Origin: Toxotes chatareus
Taxonomy: Eukaryota > Chordata > Actinopteri > Toxotidae
NCBI GenBank assembly: GCA_016801885.1
Contig: CM028895.1
Span: 16,140,001 to 16,204,000, forward strand
DNA: 64,000 nt
Direction: 5' to 3'
Positions 36,485 to 49,935 of the stretch are shown piece by piece (position 1 is the first letter of the stretch; every line of letters starts with the position of its first letter). The notes below the pieces were generated by a model that saw nothing but the letters and a program-made list of their open reading frames with translations, had not been told where the DNA came from and ran no database searches. A program made the position numbers and the translations under genes.

Positions 36485-36621
36485 AGTCTTAATGCTAAGC
36501 TAAGGGAATCACCCCCCCACTCTGGCTCTACGCTGAACACATGAGAGTGGAACCGATCTTTTCATCTGACTCTTGAAAAGAAGGCTTTTAAGCACATTTC
36601 CCAAAATGTACTATTCCTTTT
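36485..36621. repeat. fold-back MITE-like element, copy 3 (right part)
   Basis: TCTTAATGCTAAGCTAAGG, ATGAGAGTGGAACCGATCTT and CACATTTCCCAAAATGTACT followed by ATTCCTTTTAA are the right half of the same family as 8245-8657. The left half is unclear, perhaps displaced by the T-rich stretch at 36380-36398. Confidence 0.65.
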
Positions 36622-37929
36622 AATGTACTCTGTGGTGAGTCTTATCTTGTGAAATTATCAGCTTATTGTGTTATGTTAATTTTAGTCGCTGGAGTCTTCC
36701 TGTTAAAACATTTATGCATATCATAAAAATTGTTCTTAAGCTTAAATTGGCGTATCAACTGAGTTCTGAATTGGGACCACCAGTACGTGAAGCAATGGTA
36801 AGATAAAGTGCACAAAAGTGAGAAGAGTACACCCATTATTTTTTTATTTATTTATTTTTTTTTTTAACTTTTATAAATGTTGAAAGCTGAATCTAAGAAA
36901 AAACTGTATGGGTTTTGAAAGAATGCTGACAAAATAAGCAGATCTGATACTGGATTTAGATTGGATGAGATGCTAACAATTACAGTAGTAAAGATAAAAG
37001 GATAACACTCTCCACCTCACCCTCGCCACCTTTAACTCCTCTCCTCCTTCAACCCTTCCCTCCCTCGCCCAGTCCCTCCCTCACTCCCTCTAAGGCCTCC
37101 CTGTCTTTTCTCTTTGACAGCGAGCAGGTCCCTGTTGGCACTCCGTGCTCTTTTACAATATTGTGGGAAAGGAGAAAGAGACAGAGAGGGAGAGTGAGAA
37201 AAAGAAAGAGAGAGGGAGACTGCCAGAAACACTATACAATATCAAAGCGGCCAGTGCACAGCCAACAGAGCTTTGATAGCAGGCAGGGAGGGTGCGGGTC
37301 AGAAAAACGCGAGGAGAAAGGCTCGGTGAACTGTTTAAAGAGGGGAGCGTGATCTATCGGGATCCCTGCATTGAGGGGAGACTGGGGTGGATAAAGCTTT
37401 GAGGTAGTGAGTGTTTTTCAGCTGGATGTCCTGCAGTCAAAAAAAAAAAAAAAAAAAATTAAGCGGGGCTCCCTCTCAGTGTCTGTCTGTATCCCTCTTT
37501 CTCTTTCCCCTCTGGCTTTTCCACTTATCTTTAACAAACAGCAGCTCAGGCTCTCAGCCACTGGCCGACAGTTTGTCCCGACAACAAAAAACCATGGCAA
37601 CAACCACTGGAAGAGCCTGTCCGGTTCCAAAGGTCCGCCCTCTCTGGCTTCTCCAACTCCCTCTGCTCTTTGAGCCTGTTGCAAATTTGGCTGAAGTGGA
37701 AGATTGAAATCAATAAGCAAATGACCTGAAACTCTGCGATCGACAGTTGTGATCAAGAAACTGCACAGTCTCATGTTTGGTTGTGAAAGCATTTCAAGAT
37801 TGAAGAGTTTATTAGATCACCTTTGGCTGAGAGAGGCGACCAAAGAAAAAGAAGTGTTCTGGTTTAGAAGAGAAAGCGGAATTTGAAAAAAGTGAGAAGG
37901 ACAAGAGAGTGAGGCAGCAGTTTGTCAGT

Positions 37930-38145
37930 AGCCTATACTGTCCTCTCCAGCCTGCCTTTGCTGACGATACTTACACCGCTTCTGCTGATGATACAACTCT
38001 GCTTACATCCTTCACTCCTCCCTCCCACTCCTACAAGCTGTTTTTAACACTGCTCAAGATACCTTATGTCAACTGAAACGTGTTCTGAATGCTGACAAAA
38101 CAAAATTCAGGCTGTTCACAAATTCACAAACAGGCCAAAAAAGGA
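37930..38145 (+). pseudogene. LINE reverse transcriptase fragment
   Basis: Translation gives a degenerate reverse transcriptase core: FADDT and SADDTTLLTSF (YADD catalytic motif region, 37962-38015), then, in a shifted frame, AQDTLCQLKRVLNADKTKFR LFTNS-like sequence (38050-38120). This is the conserved spacing seen in fish L2/CR1-like non-LTR retrotransposons. Frameshifts make it non-functional. It is on the strand opposite to foxn3. Confidence 0.75.
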
Positions 38146-39689
38146 AAAGTGATATGAGGAATCACACCAGTGTGGGACTTTCAAAAGGCCTTTTTTCTTC
38201 CTAGGGCCTGCCTTAGCACACTGCTGAGAAGTTAATACGCATGTTTTATCCAATTAAATAATACATTACATAAAGTCTTTATTTATTACTGACCATCTTC
38301 CAAGTATAGAACTTTTTTTTTTTTACTTATTTGAATGTTTTCAGAATCCCAACAGACACCCACTGTGAATCAACTTCACGCGTAAACAAATGTTGTGTAT
38401 TCTATGTAGGCATACTAAATCTCTTGGCTTTTTTTTTTTTAGAAGATGAGAAGGCCAAATCCAAATATGTTTGACAACACACATGTTCGTGCACTGCTGG
38501 GTATTGCAGCTCAATATGTTTTGGTAGCCAAAAAAAAATGTATCCATAGCACACAGTGTTAAATAAAACAGCCAAGTTTCAACAACACAGCATCAAACAT
38601 CAGCTCAGATTCGCCGGTTTTAGACTGTTCTGTTCAGGGTAAAGTTTTTGTATGGCTGATTGTGTGAAGATAAAAATTAATAGAGAAGTTTGGCTTCTTT
38701 TTTAAATGAAAAAAAAAAAGGTTTTGTAGAAAATGTTAGGATTTGAAAACATAAGGTATTTTATTTTGAAGTTCATCCCCCATGCACGGCCAGAACAAAC
38801 AGGTTGTATAATTTCACTCCATCTAAACCTGCCAACTAGCTGGAAAATCTGGGGCACTGGGAGGTGGCATTTGTGCTCTCTCTCATCACAAAAAAGTAAG
38901 TTATCAATAAGTAACCTTTTGGTATTAGTGCCAAACCTCATGTATCATATCGGCACTACAACATTTCAAAAGATCCAGCTATATATTTAGATTCTAGATC
39001 AGATTTTCTATGGCATATTATTTGATGGTATAACAGTTCAGAGAGACAGGAGACACAGAGGACCAGGGATGCTGCTGTAGCACGGTAAACATCTTAACAC
39101 GCTCCAACAACAAGATGACTTCAGATTTGATTTTCTGACAAAATAACGTAAATGTCTTAGAGTTAACTTGGAAGTCTACATAAAGATGTGTGCAGTCCTC
39201 TAAAATGACTATTGAAGGACAAATCAAGTCTGATAAAAATAAACCCAGGCAGGATGCTCACTGTGATGGATTGCTTTTCTCAAGCAACTTTCAAATCCCT
39301 TCAATTTGATTTCTTTGCAGCCTAAGCTGAATGAAAAAAAAATGGCTGACTGGAAAGTAGGAGAAACTTGTACAAAGGAGTAAGGACAGCTACAATGCAT
39401 AAAAGAATCGGTCCTTTAAAGCTAGAATCAGATTTTACCTTAGACACGAGTCAGGTTTTTTTCCCTTTTGCTGAGACAGAGTGGCTGTGCCTATTGCCAT
39501 GCTAGCACTTGATTATGTTGCTTTATTTTCACATGCATCACCCCTTTTTTGTCCAAACCACTGTAGCCCTGAGCCGCATCACTGACTGTACCTCTGTCTC
39601 TCATCTGTGTCACCTTCCAAGCCCGAGGCGACAGTCGCCTCATCCACTGCTCCACGTAACAGTTTTATATAAATGCACAGTGTAAGGCT

Positions 39690-40208
39690 AGTGTGGGTCT
39701 ACTCATTCACTGTTTTCTTACACCTCTTACACCTAAAAAAAACAAAAGAAAAAAACAGTGGGTGGAAAATTACTGTTTGCAGTCCCGGGATTTGTTTTTG
39801 CTATCTGTCCCTGAGGTCAGAGATGAATTAGGTAAAAGTGCCTTTATGTACCCTGCTCCCTCTTCATGGAACTGGCTGCAAACTTATTTAAAGCTGAAAG
39901 CTCTCTCAGTGAGTTTACATGGTTAATGAAGGTTCTTGTGGCAGACTCAATAAGGAGCTGTCTTTGCTTTGTTTAGTCAAGATTTAAATAGGTTTGGCAA
40001 CGAGCCTGCTGGTTTGACGCTCAAGTGTTGCCTATTGGAGGGCTTATAAAGTAGTCTCTCGGCTATGTGGCTTTGATTGTATTTTACTCTTTTGTGTTTT
40101 TTTTCTGTTTGAGATTTTTCTGTTCGTCTGCATGCTGTGCCTCGGCTTGCCTCCCTTGATGGAGGAGATTTTTCATCTGTGGGGCTGCCCTTTAATAAAG
40201 GTTAAATA
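39690..40208 (+). pseudogene. LINE 3' end (C-terminal frame and tail)
   Basis: A reading frame ending at 39926 contains SVPEVRDELGKSAFMYPAPS then SWNWLQTYLKLKAL, which matches the C-terminus of L2-like LINE proteins in fish. The following untranslated part ends in CTTTAATAAAGGTTAAATAA (40189-40208), a typical LINE tail. With 37930-38145 it probably represents one element interrupted by about 1.5 kb of other sequence, the same orientation supporting this. Confidence 0.75.
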
Positions 40209-41133
40209 ACATTTCGACAGAAGCTCGTCTTCACATTAACCCTTAATGGCTCCGCTTCCCAACTTGTAGACATCCAGTTTGACTCATCTCACAAACTAAC
40301 AAACAAATGACGTGATTCCTTGCTGTCTTTCACACCTCCTCTCTTGCATGTTCTAATCAGCACATCCAGAGAACAGCAGTGAACAAGAAAGAGGATGACC
40401 ACAAGTGCAACTGACAGGAGTGGACAGGAAAGAAAGAGTGAGGGGGAGTAAAAGAAAGAGGGTAGTTATATCCTAGGGTCATTAGCAGCATTTCAAAGTC
40501 ACCCGGTCTTTCAGCGTATGCTGTTTGACAGGCCCTGCCAACAGAATTAGGGATGAGGGATGATGGTGCCGTGATTAGATGTGTAACTCAGGGGAAAGAC
40601 AGGGCCCGACCCACGGTTACAGTACACGCACACACACACACACACAGAAAAGGACCATGAAGAAAAGAGTAGGATGAGAGATATGATAACCCCAGTCTTA
40701 AGATGTGGTCAAGCATCGATTAGATAGCCCCCAAGATCCTCTATTTCAATGTACACACCTGACGCGAGTCAGCCTGATAAACACCGTGAGCTCCCCTGGC
40801 TCCCCCTATGAGTGAATTGAATTCCCAAATTACCAGGCTTAAGATAACGTACCTGGCTAAATTGCCGCGCTTTATAAATCTCAAATCTCTTTGTAGATAT
40901 TCATCAAAGGCTGTTTCACTCCTGATGCTGAGAACACAGGAGATGGGAATCAGGAGAACAACACACAGTGTGGTTCATATTAAGGCCTCTGATCTTCTAT
41001 CTCGAGTCCCTCGTTTTCCACTACATTCCTTTAGCCAGGGGTGATGTGTGGGAGAGGAAGGGGGGCTGGCATCCTCTCTGCCAGCGCAAAATATGTGCTG
41101 AAGCTTCCTTCTTAGCTTGAGATTTCTAGAGGA

Positions 41134-41166
<33 letters not shown>

Positions 41167-43199
41167 GGGGGGGGTGATTCTTTATCTGCCTCTACTTCTA
41201 TAGCCTTTGATTACAGGAAAATATAATGTAGTTTTGCTTGAGGCTCCCATGCAACAATTGTCTATCCCTGTACCTTTTCCCCGCAGTACTGCAGGAGGTT
41301 ACTTCACACCTCCTGTTGTATACTTTCAGTTCATCTTACAGCTTCTTCTCTCATTCCTCCCTAACATCAACTCTGGAGCAAAGTCTGAAGTTTCCATCTG
41401 CCCAGTGCCAAATGAATGCCAATGATAGTAGCATTTGTTGTATAAACTGAGAAGGGTCCATCTGTTGCAGACTCACTTAAAGACAAACTCGCTCTAATAT
41501 TAACCCTAAACACAACCGACATGGCCACTCAAAGACAGGCTAACCCTGACAGGCCTTTAAAACAACACAAGGGGGTGAGTGGTTGTGGGTGTGGGACCAC
41601 AGGTATGCCAAAACTTCACAGTGGTACTTCAGTACTTGAAGGCAGGATTTCATAAGATTTTACAGAATTCTATCCTTTGTCCTTTAACAATTATGAGGTT
41701 AACAGTATAACTATGCTGCTTATGCTGCAAACTAATCTAACAGGACAGTGAGCTGCTATGTGTATCATTGGCCAGTGCAGTGCGTTGCCAGATGACGCTG
41801 TATTGCATTGAGGCAAGTAAGATTCGTGCCTCACATTTGTTGGTACTGGTGCTCACACTGCGACAACACAATCTTCTCTCAGAAATGAATGAAGACGCTG
41901 CATTGTTTCATGCGGTTATTGTTGATCTAAACATAGCTGAATGCCTTTTCCACATGATCATGAGCTGAATGGTTCTGAGCCATTGTTTCCATGAAAGAAG
42001 CCAAGACAAATCTAGCAGCAGTGCTACCTTTGTTCAGATTTCACACCTCATTGCTGCTCTCAATTCTAAACCTGGAAGTTGCTGACCTGTCAAATGATGT
42101 ACAATCTGATTGAAACTGACTGACAAGAGCTTAAACATAAAGAAATATTTTGTACCAAAGCAGACCTCAAAGACGTGGCGCGACGTGTTGATGCAAACAC
42201 AAGTAAAACAATGAATTATGACACAGGAAGCTGAGTTTGAATGACAAATCCATGAGTTCAAAGGCTTATCAGATGCCAAAACACCTACACAGAGATATAT
42301 AGTACTCTGATGAAAACCTTACAACCCTGGAAAGCTCATGGCAGTTATCTTTTGTTATGGTGATGGCAAGGTCAACAGCACAAATACATGAAATACACAC
42401 AGCAGTTCTTATACAGCATAGCATTTATGATGAATCGCCTTTGAGCCGAGCTGAGACTCAGCACTGAGTCTGTGGTGAGTGCAGCTCAGACCGCTGGTCA
42501 TGTGCGGAGAGCCTGAAGTTTACCCTATCCATGGCTGTCTCTAAAGGCCGCGTGTCTCCAACCAGTCATATTCTGTAATCTGCAAGAAGCGGATAAGATC
42601 TGTTCATTAAGGGTCACCGGCTGATAACATTCAAATGCTCCAGTTATACAGTGCAAGTTCTCCCTGTTTTAGCCTGCACTCTTCCACTGTCTCAGTGAGA
42701 AAATGTCTTACTTCATTCTACACACAAAAGGGCACAGAAAATAAGTAGGTTAACATATTTCAGTAAAAAAATAACTGCATATTTCTTATGTACCAGTAGC
42801 AGTCATAGCTGTAGTCCTACTGGTAAAAATGATTCCTGATTCCTTTTAGTTTAAAAGCTGTTGGCAGATGAGCCACAAATGTTAATGTCAGTCACTGCTC
42901 CTGAGAAACACCACAGCACAGAGGAAAAACCATCAACTAAGACAGGCAGATCAAAACTTCGTTCTCTAGTGTTTCCCCAAAATCGTATTCTTGTAAAGGC
43001 GGAAAACCCTGTGAAACCGCATCAGACTCAACAGCTCTCCAGCGGAACCCGTGCTAATGAAATATTTTTAGGTTTGCTGGAAGTTACTCAGATGAAAAAA
43101 ACACCATTAAACACTTGAACAGCTGTAAGAAATCTGGTCCTGTTGTGTTGTTTGGTGATGGATTTTGGGCCCGACACAACTTCTAATCAGCAGTTATAA

Positions 43200-43480
43200 A
43201 GGAGAAAAGGAAAAATCACATGAGCAGCTATGAGGTTTGTTCTTACAAATTTCCCCGGTGACAGAGTCCTCAGTAGACCATAATGCAATGCAGTCACAAG
43301 ACCTGATGCATTTCAAGGGGTGCAACTCACTTTTTCTTCACTGGAAAAGACATCCCATTTTTATTACTGCCCTAACTTTCTCCACAGATACGTTACACCA
43401 GCAGCTGAAAATCACATTCCCAGGTAGGGGAAGAGTTGGGGAGCTGGTGTGTCAAAAGGCATTCTGGGAAGTGTAGGAAA
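43200..43480 (+). repeat. dispersed repeat fragment with GGGAAGTGTAGGAAA core
   Basis: AAAGGCATTCTGGGAAGTGT then AGGAAAACAC (43455-43484) is related to the cores at 11385 and 46488. Its left boundary is not defined. Confidence 0.4.
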
Positions 43481-43999
43481 ACACTAAGTAAAAGTGATGA
43501 AAGAGGCTGAGGCAAGGTGGATACAACAACCAAGAAAAAAGGCAAATGACAACTGCTTATTCACAAAATAACAGAATGCGTTGGACATCCCAGCCTGATG
43601 ATTTACAACAGCGTAGGAGCAGCTGAGGATGGAATTTTCCTCTGAGGCAGGGCGTTCCACTCTTTTACCAAACAGCAAGGGAAACTCCAGTGTTCACACA
43701 TGCACACACACACACACACACGTGCACATAAACACACGCACAAACTTGCATTCCTGCAAAGATACACACAAAAGCGAGAATACAAGAAGACGAAAACCAT
43801 GCATGTTTGTATGCATTTACACATGCATCTCCCCCTTCCTGCTCTCTTACAGCAGTTTCCTGTGCACACCGTCCACCTCTCATGGTGCATTCAGAGCATG
43901 AACACCTGGAGTCAGCAAGTCTGGACACAGCTGCTGAATATTCAGCCCTGCGCTCTCTCTTTCTCTCACCATCTCTGTCTTCTCCCACATTTAACTCTC

Positions 44000-44450
44000 C
44001 TCTTTTCGCTACACTCTGCTTCTAGCTCAGTCTCTACAGCTCTGACGCCGCCGCCGCCGCTGCCTCTGCTCTCTGTGCTCCACTTTCATTAAGGGGCTCT
44101 CCTCTGATAGCCCTTCATATAACACTTAATCATCATAACAATAAGAGCACTCTCTTTCCGACGAATCACCTCGAGGGGCCGGTCCTAAAGATCCTCCGCT
44201 AACTGATGTCATTAACTACCGGGGCTCCTGATTGGCTGAAGAAGCGTGGGAGAGCCCGCCCCAGGTGTTTGATGGAGGGCTCAGTGGGAGCATGTAGGTC
44301 GGACAGGCCAAGGACATTCCTCTTATGGAGAGACGCGGAGAAAACCCACACACAAGCGCCCGCTCGCGTGTACACGGGCACAAAGGCTCTTGCCGGGAAG
44401 CAGAAGACAAGGCGTGTTTGGTTTTGCAGTCAAGAGAGAGATGAATAAGA
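44000..44450. promoter_or_regulatory. CpG-rich block, candidate alternative promoter
   Basis: It is much richer in CpG than its surroundings: a GCC/CCG run at 44045-44062, GACGCGG, GCGCCCGCTCGCG and GCCGGG. A CCAAT-type motif (GATTGGCTGA, 44230-44239) is present. No coding exon or clear splice donor was recognised. It could be an alternative foxn3 first exon or a regulatory island. Confidence 0.35.
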
Positions 44451-44962
44451 CTATTGAAGACTATTGAGAGAGGTTTGAATAACAGTATTTTACATGAATG
44501 GATCTTCAGGGAAATGACTGCTCCGTCGCTCCCTCTGCTCTATATTTTCATCTGCGATTTGACAACAGACTCGAGTGTGTGTGTGTGTGTGTGTGGGGGG
44601 GTGAGGAGGGTAGGGGGGTGGGCATTTTGGCTGATTGAGTCTATGCTGCTATCACGCTGTGGAAGTGACAGTGTGCCATATTATGTTGTTGTGGGTGTGC
44701 GCATAGACGAACAGTGACGGTGGCTTCACGCGGACAAAAATGCGCACACACACACACACAAAACTGCGCGCATGCACTCGTCCAAACCACAGTGAAATCA
44801 CAGCTGTTCTCAGTTGCTATGCGGCAGTCGCACCATCATCTCAGATAACACACACATACGCACACACACATTAGAGTGTGAGACGGGGACAGTAACACCA
44901 GACTTGGCAAGGTCGGAAGGTCACAGGGGTATTGTGACAAAGCTGCCTAGCAACAAACACAC

Positions 44963-45390
44963 TGTGATGGAAATCTTGTGAGCTGATGGGAGAAGTTTTG
45001 GGAGACCCCAGATGTCTCCCAAAACGGCGTATTTATTGAAGCTTGACCAAGGAGAATAGAGTTGTGCGATAAAAGTTAGCGCTGTGTTATGCCACTCAAT
45101 TCTGAATGATGCCTTCATGGTAAACTGTATTTAACCCCTGACTACATCATACTTACTACGTGTCCAAATAAGGTTGTTCTTCGTGGAGCCACATCACATC
45201 CGAACAGGCGTGAAGTTTCCAATAGGTAGCTAATCTCACACATTAAACCATATTTTACTTAAACCACGCTGTATATCTGCCCTACTTAAAGGAGACTTGT
45301 GCAACTTATTGACCCTGAGACACTGAGACACTGGGTGTTTGTTATGGCTGTTTACTCCCTCAACCGAAGGCCTAGTTTATCATATCCTCT
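44963..45390 (+). repeat. dispersed repeat pair, copy A
   Basis: It aligns over its length with 51624-52005. Shared blocks: TGTGATGGAAATC(T)(T)GTGAGCTG, CAGATGTC, ACC(A/C)CTGACTAC-like, GTCCAAATAAGGTT(G/A), TCACATCC, GACACTGGGTGTTTGTTATG, GCT(G/A)TTTACTCCCTC. Order and strand are the same, divergence is substantial. The family is unnamed here. Confidence 0.75.
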
Positions 45391-45422
45391 ACTACATCTG
45401 TACGGTGTGTGCTAGGACCTTG

Positions 45423-45436
45423 GTTGCTATGGCAAC
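45423..45436. promoter_or_regulatory. X-box motif
   Basis: GTTGCTATGGCAAC, a full consensus match, 30-40 bp beyond the end of dispersed repeat copy A. Confidence 0.5.
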
Positions 45437-46384
45437 CGCCAATGGAAACTGGCCAGCTGGATGCTATCAGTGTCTTCTCAGCCATTCCGGAGACAAACAA
45501 TTAACTATTGCCTTTAGGGTCTATTTTTAAATGACCTGTGAGCTTTAATGTCTAATACTACCAAAACAGAAGTAAAACTTCCTAACCCTTACACACACAC
45601 GGCACACATAACGTCCATTCACAGATCTGAATGTATGACTGGTCAATATATTCACAGCAGATGACTGTTCGAATGTCCTGGTGCTTCATTACAGACCACA
45701 ATAAATCTTGCACCATTGTTAGCAAACTGACTTTGCAGGTACTGTTGGGTTAAAGAGGAATACATATATTTCGTGTTACTGTGTAAATGTCTTACAAGCT
45801 AAATCAAGTGCACATGACAAATGCGTAGGTGGACACTTGTGTACTGAAGTCCTCTTTGAGCTTGAAACACGTCCTTACTAAACTTATTATTCCTTATCAT
45901 TCTGTATTTGCCAGTAATGTCCAGTAATGTCCCTTGAGGGTGGCTATACTGCTTTACAGCAAGCCCCTGCAGACAGCATTACCAAGCACAGAGTACAGTA
46001 GCAAGAAAGTGACATTGACTACAACTTAGAAAACTGTGTTTCATCAGGACTGCAGGTAGCTCAGCCCATCTGTGTACTGAATTCTTTATAGGTTATCACA
46101 GGAACAAGGCTGCTGTCCTCTCTACCTCTATCCCTTTGAGCACAGTGGTGTTTCAAAACATAAACAGTGAGCTGGGGAGGAAATTTGGAGCTCTGTAGGA
46201 GCTGAATTATGGACCATTTTTAGATGTCTCTGCAGCTAAAATTGTAAATTCAGCCTGCGACAGATTTGAATCATTTGCCGAAAGGAAACAGTAGCGTTGG
46301 GACTCAGGATGTGACAAATCAAAAATTAACACCGAAATGAAACATGGGTCTCGTGTAGCAGTCAGCCAAGCTGTCTCTTAGCTG

Positions 46385-46520
46385 GAGACAATTTAGTTAC
46401 AAAGTCGGGAGGGGGGTGGCATGGAGTTTGAAATATAGGTAAAGGCATTTTCCAGGTAGGGAGGGTCAAAAGAAGACACCCCATTGTGTTGCATTATGGG
46501 AAGTGTAGGAGTTTTTGAAG
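46385..46520 (+). repeat. dispersed repeat fragment with GCATTATGGGAAGTGTAGGA core
   Basis: GTGTTGCATTATGGGAAGTG then TAGGAGTTTTTG (46485-46516), with preceding TTTCCAGGTAGGGAGGGTCA similar to TTCCCAGGTAGGGGAAGAGT at 43417, supporting shared ancestry with the 43.2-43.5 kb copy. Confidence 0.5.
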
Positions 46521-48408
46521 CTTTATTCATACTTAAGATCTCCTGCCTTCTGCTGCACCAAATGTGCCTGTTCTTTTTTTAATCTGTCTTTCTCAAACTA
46601 TGAAAGTGCAATACTGAGTTGCTGGAGTACCCCTTGAACTCTTGCAGCCATAAGTATTAGTACTAACATTACACAGTGCAGTTATAATAAACAATGTTTC
46701 CCTGGTCTATATTAACAGGTTTAATCATTTTTATGCAAAGGGTGTACTGTGTTTTGGCTCAGAATCCTTTCTGACTGAGTTGCTATCTGTGACATTATAT
46801 GTACAGTCAGTTTGACATTTTCTCATATGTGCACACAAACACACACTCATACACACTTAATATGTGAGTCATGTACCATATTAAACCAAAAAAAGGGGGT
46901 CTCCTGAAGATTCAATAATGATATTTTCTATAAAACAGTAAAAATAACGAAGTTTGCTTGTTTGGCAATACTCAAAATAAAGTGCTGCATGAACTAAAAC
47001 CATCATAAAATCAATAAAAGACATTTAAAAAATTGAGTTAAAAGCAGTGGCCTCTGTTTTTACCTCACTGCCTTGCTTTAGTTAGTGATGTCACATGTCA
47101 GCCCCTCTGTCTCCCCCGTCTTTGCCGTCTCTTTCCACTGTGTGCAGTGGAACAAAGCAGAGATGGCAGAGAAACTTATCTTTAAAAAGAAACTGCACAG
47201 TGTTGTGGAATAATTTGGAAAACTGTCACAGAGAGCGAATCCTATCTCAGAGAATGCCAGTCACACACACACAGTGACTTTGGTGTTTACATCATATGGG
47301 AAGGTATTTTTTCCCCTTACACTGCCAGGGAACAGGCCCACGCATGGACACACAGACGCTGACTAAGGCCATAAGACTCCTGAGGGGTTGGGGGAGGGGG
47401 GGGGGGGGCGTGTGCGTGTGCATGTGTACAAGTGTGTGTGCATGTGTACATAATTACTATAGTTGTGTATCTATGTTGAACTTGCTGAAGTGAAATTCCG
47501 TCATCATCTGGCCTGCACAGATGATTTATTTGTGCTGCTATGGTACAAAGTATGTGTGCAGGGTTCATGTTCATGTGTATTTATGTGTGTGTGTGTGTGT
47601 GTGTATGTTTGTGCAGCGGTATCAAATCATCCTGTTGAGTGTTAAGCTCTTGTGTGGTTAGTGGAATGTACAGTAGACTGTTTGTGGCCCAAGCGGGGCC
47701 GGGCTAATGCTAATCAGTTTATTAGGAAAATCTGCATATTTTAAGTTTGTGCATGTGCAAGTGTGTGTGTTTAAACCATTCGTGTGTGTTGTTGATACTC
47801 CGTTCATAAACTGTTAAGTCACTGTGTGGTGTGATTTCCCTTCGGTTTGGGGTTTGAGGTTAGAGAGAGAAAAAGTGAGAGGGGACGGCAGAAAGACAAA
47901 GTGTGTTTGTGCGTCTTTGTGTGTGTATTCATGTCTGTTAAAAGCTCCCAGTTCTCCCATCCAAAGCTGGCTGATGGCTGATGTTCAGAGCTTCAACCAC
48001 AACGCTTGGAGAACACAACAGGCGGCCTATTCAACCCAAGACACAAATAGAGCACTCTTCCTCTGTGCTTAAAACCCCGTAGCACAAACGGCAAGCTAAA
48101 AACAGATATTTCTGTCAAGAGCAGAAGAAGGCCAACCACGAAAATCACTCCTCTTTATCCATGACGCTGTTTTCTTTTGCTAAAATAAGAACTGGCACAT
48201 ACAGTACCTGTGGAGACAACCCAGCATCATCTCTTTCTCCTTTCATTCACTGCCTGCCTGTGATTGTTGCAGCTTCGCTGGATGAGAATCAACAAAGGTC
48301 AGACAGTCGCAGACGGAGGGCAACAAGGAGATGGAGTTACCAGTTGTGAGACACGGGGGTATCCATTTCAAACAGAAGCCACTCCAAAGGGGCTGCAACA
48401 GGCTGCAA

Positions 48409-48410
<2 letters not shown>

Positions 48411-48467
<57 letters not shown>
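48411..48467. repeat. (GT)n(GA)n compound microsatellite
   Basis: GT runs from 48411 to 48457 and turns into GA to 48467. It is preceded by a tandem GGCTGCAACA x2 (48391-48410). Confidence 0.97.
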
Positions 48468-49334
48468 TTGCAGCAGCATCTTTAAGTGCCTTGTGTTGCT
48501 CAGAACAACACATAGAGAACAATAAAGTATCTATTAGCTGCTAAAGTCTTTCCACTTTAAGGGAAAGGAGCAGGAGAAAAGAGGAGAGGAGGAAACACAT
48601 TACATAAATCAGATGGTTCCTGAGGTCATTTTTGTCTCCACACACGAATATGCATGCCAACACACACACACACATACTCACACACATTGTGTATGGCTGC
48701 ATCCACTTATGACATCACTGTAGCTAGCCAGAAAGACAGGAGAGTCAGAGAGAGCCAAGCTGACGTCATCCCATTCACTCAATGTCAATTACGTAATCAT
48801 GGTGTCCAACGCCTGCAGGACAGACATGCTGGGTGTGTGTGTGTGTGTTTTTTTTTTTGTGATCGCATGCCGGGCAAGAACACATAATTGCAATCTCATG
48901 TGTGAGAGGAGACATAAAATGAAGCATGCTTATGACATCATTAGTGGGAGGCGGCCTGGCGTTAGTGTGACACGGTGAGAGTGTTTGGGTAGAAGAGGAG
49001 GAGACAGAGTGCTGCGAACAGACCCGGCTACAGGAGTTATGCAACGCAAATCCAACTCAACAGACTAGAAAGGGCCTTTTTTGCCTTTTCTCTCTGTGTG
49101 TGTACAGTGTATACACAATGTGTGTGTGTGTGTATGCGTGTTTGTCTTAAGTGACTTTTCTGTAGCACTTCTACTTGAGGCAAAGAATACATTAAAAACA
49201 CACGAGCACTCAAGCATACTGCTGAAACGCACACTGAAATCTACACACACACGCATATACATACACACTCACTCTACCCCCACTTATAAACAAAGCTTCC
49301 TAAGGACAGGAAATCCTTCCACCCACGTTCCTGT

Positions 49335-49347
49335 GTTGCCTGGCAAC
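49335..49347. promoter_or_regulatory. X-box motif (one-base spacer)
   Basis: GTTGCC-T-GGCAAC is a perfect inverted repeat with a single central base, an accepted X-box variant. Confidence 0.5.
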
Positions 49348-49739
49348 CGGAGCAGCGTCACTGTGTGCATGCCTCCACCGCTGCAAACACCACATACGCA
49401 CTGACATGAAGACAGAGAGACACACAACACATACAAACTGCAACTCCTTGAACTCTGCTCCTTTAAAAGCACCAAAAAAAAAAAAAAAAAAGAAGATAAC
49501 CGAGCCAAAGCTGAGCAGGCTAATACTCACCACAGCTGCCCTCCAATTCGTCAGCTATGGATCTAAACCAAACATGACATCACCCCTTGTAAACATAAAA
49601 CACTTTTTTCCCCATTTATAAGCTCTATTTTTACCCCTGCTGACGTCTTTCTATGCGTGATGCACGCGCACATGTGTGTGACTGCCCTGCTTGTGTCAGT
49701 GTGTATTTGTGCGCATGCACTTGTGTGCGACTGTTTGAG

Positions 49740-49935
49740 GATGCGACCAGCAATAGCTCAGCACGACTAAGTAGAGAGAGGCTAATTGAGCTGAGGTGCC
49801 CAGCACTGTGGACAATGAGTCCATTTCAAATCAGCAGGAGGCCTATTGAAGACAATTATAACCTGGGGGATACAGAGGAGCATTATTCTTCTAAGCCATC
49901 TTGGCCACTTAGGCCGGCTGTGTTTCCACTGCAAT
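49740..49935. promoter_or_regulatory. candidate conserved non-coding element
   Basis: A non-repetitive block with homeobox-like cores (GGCTAATTGAGCTGAGG, CAATTATAACC) and SOX-like GACAATGAG. It has none of the simple repeats that dominate nearby sequence. The call rests on composition only. Confidence 0.3.

Noticed and set aside
46060..46095. GGTAGCTCAGCCC resembling a tRNA A box
   Set aside because: No B box at the right distance and no cloverleaf could be drawn.
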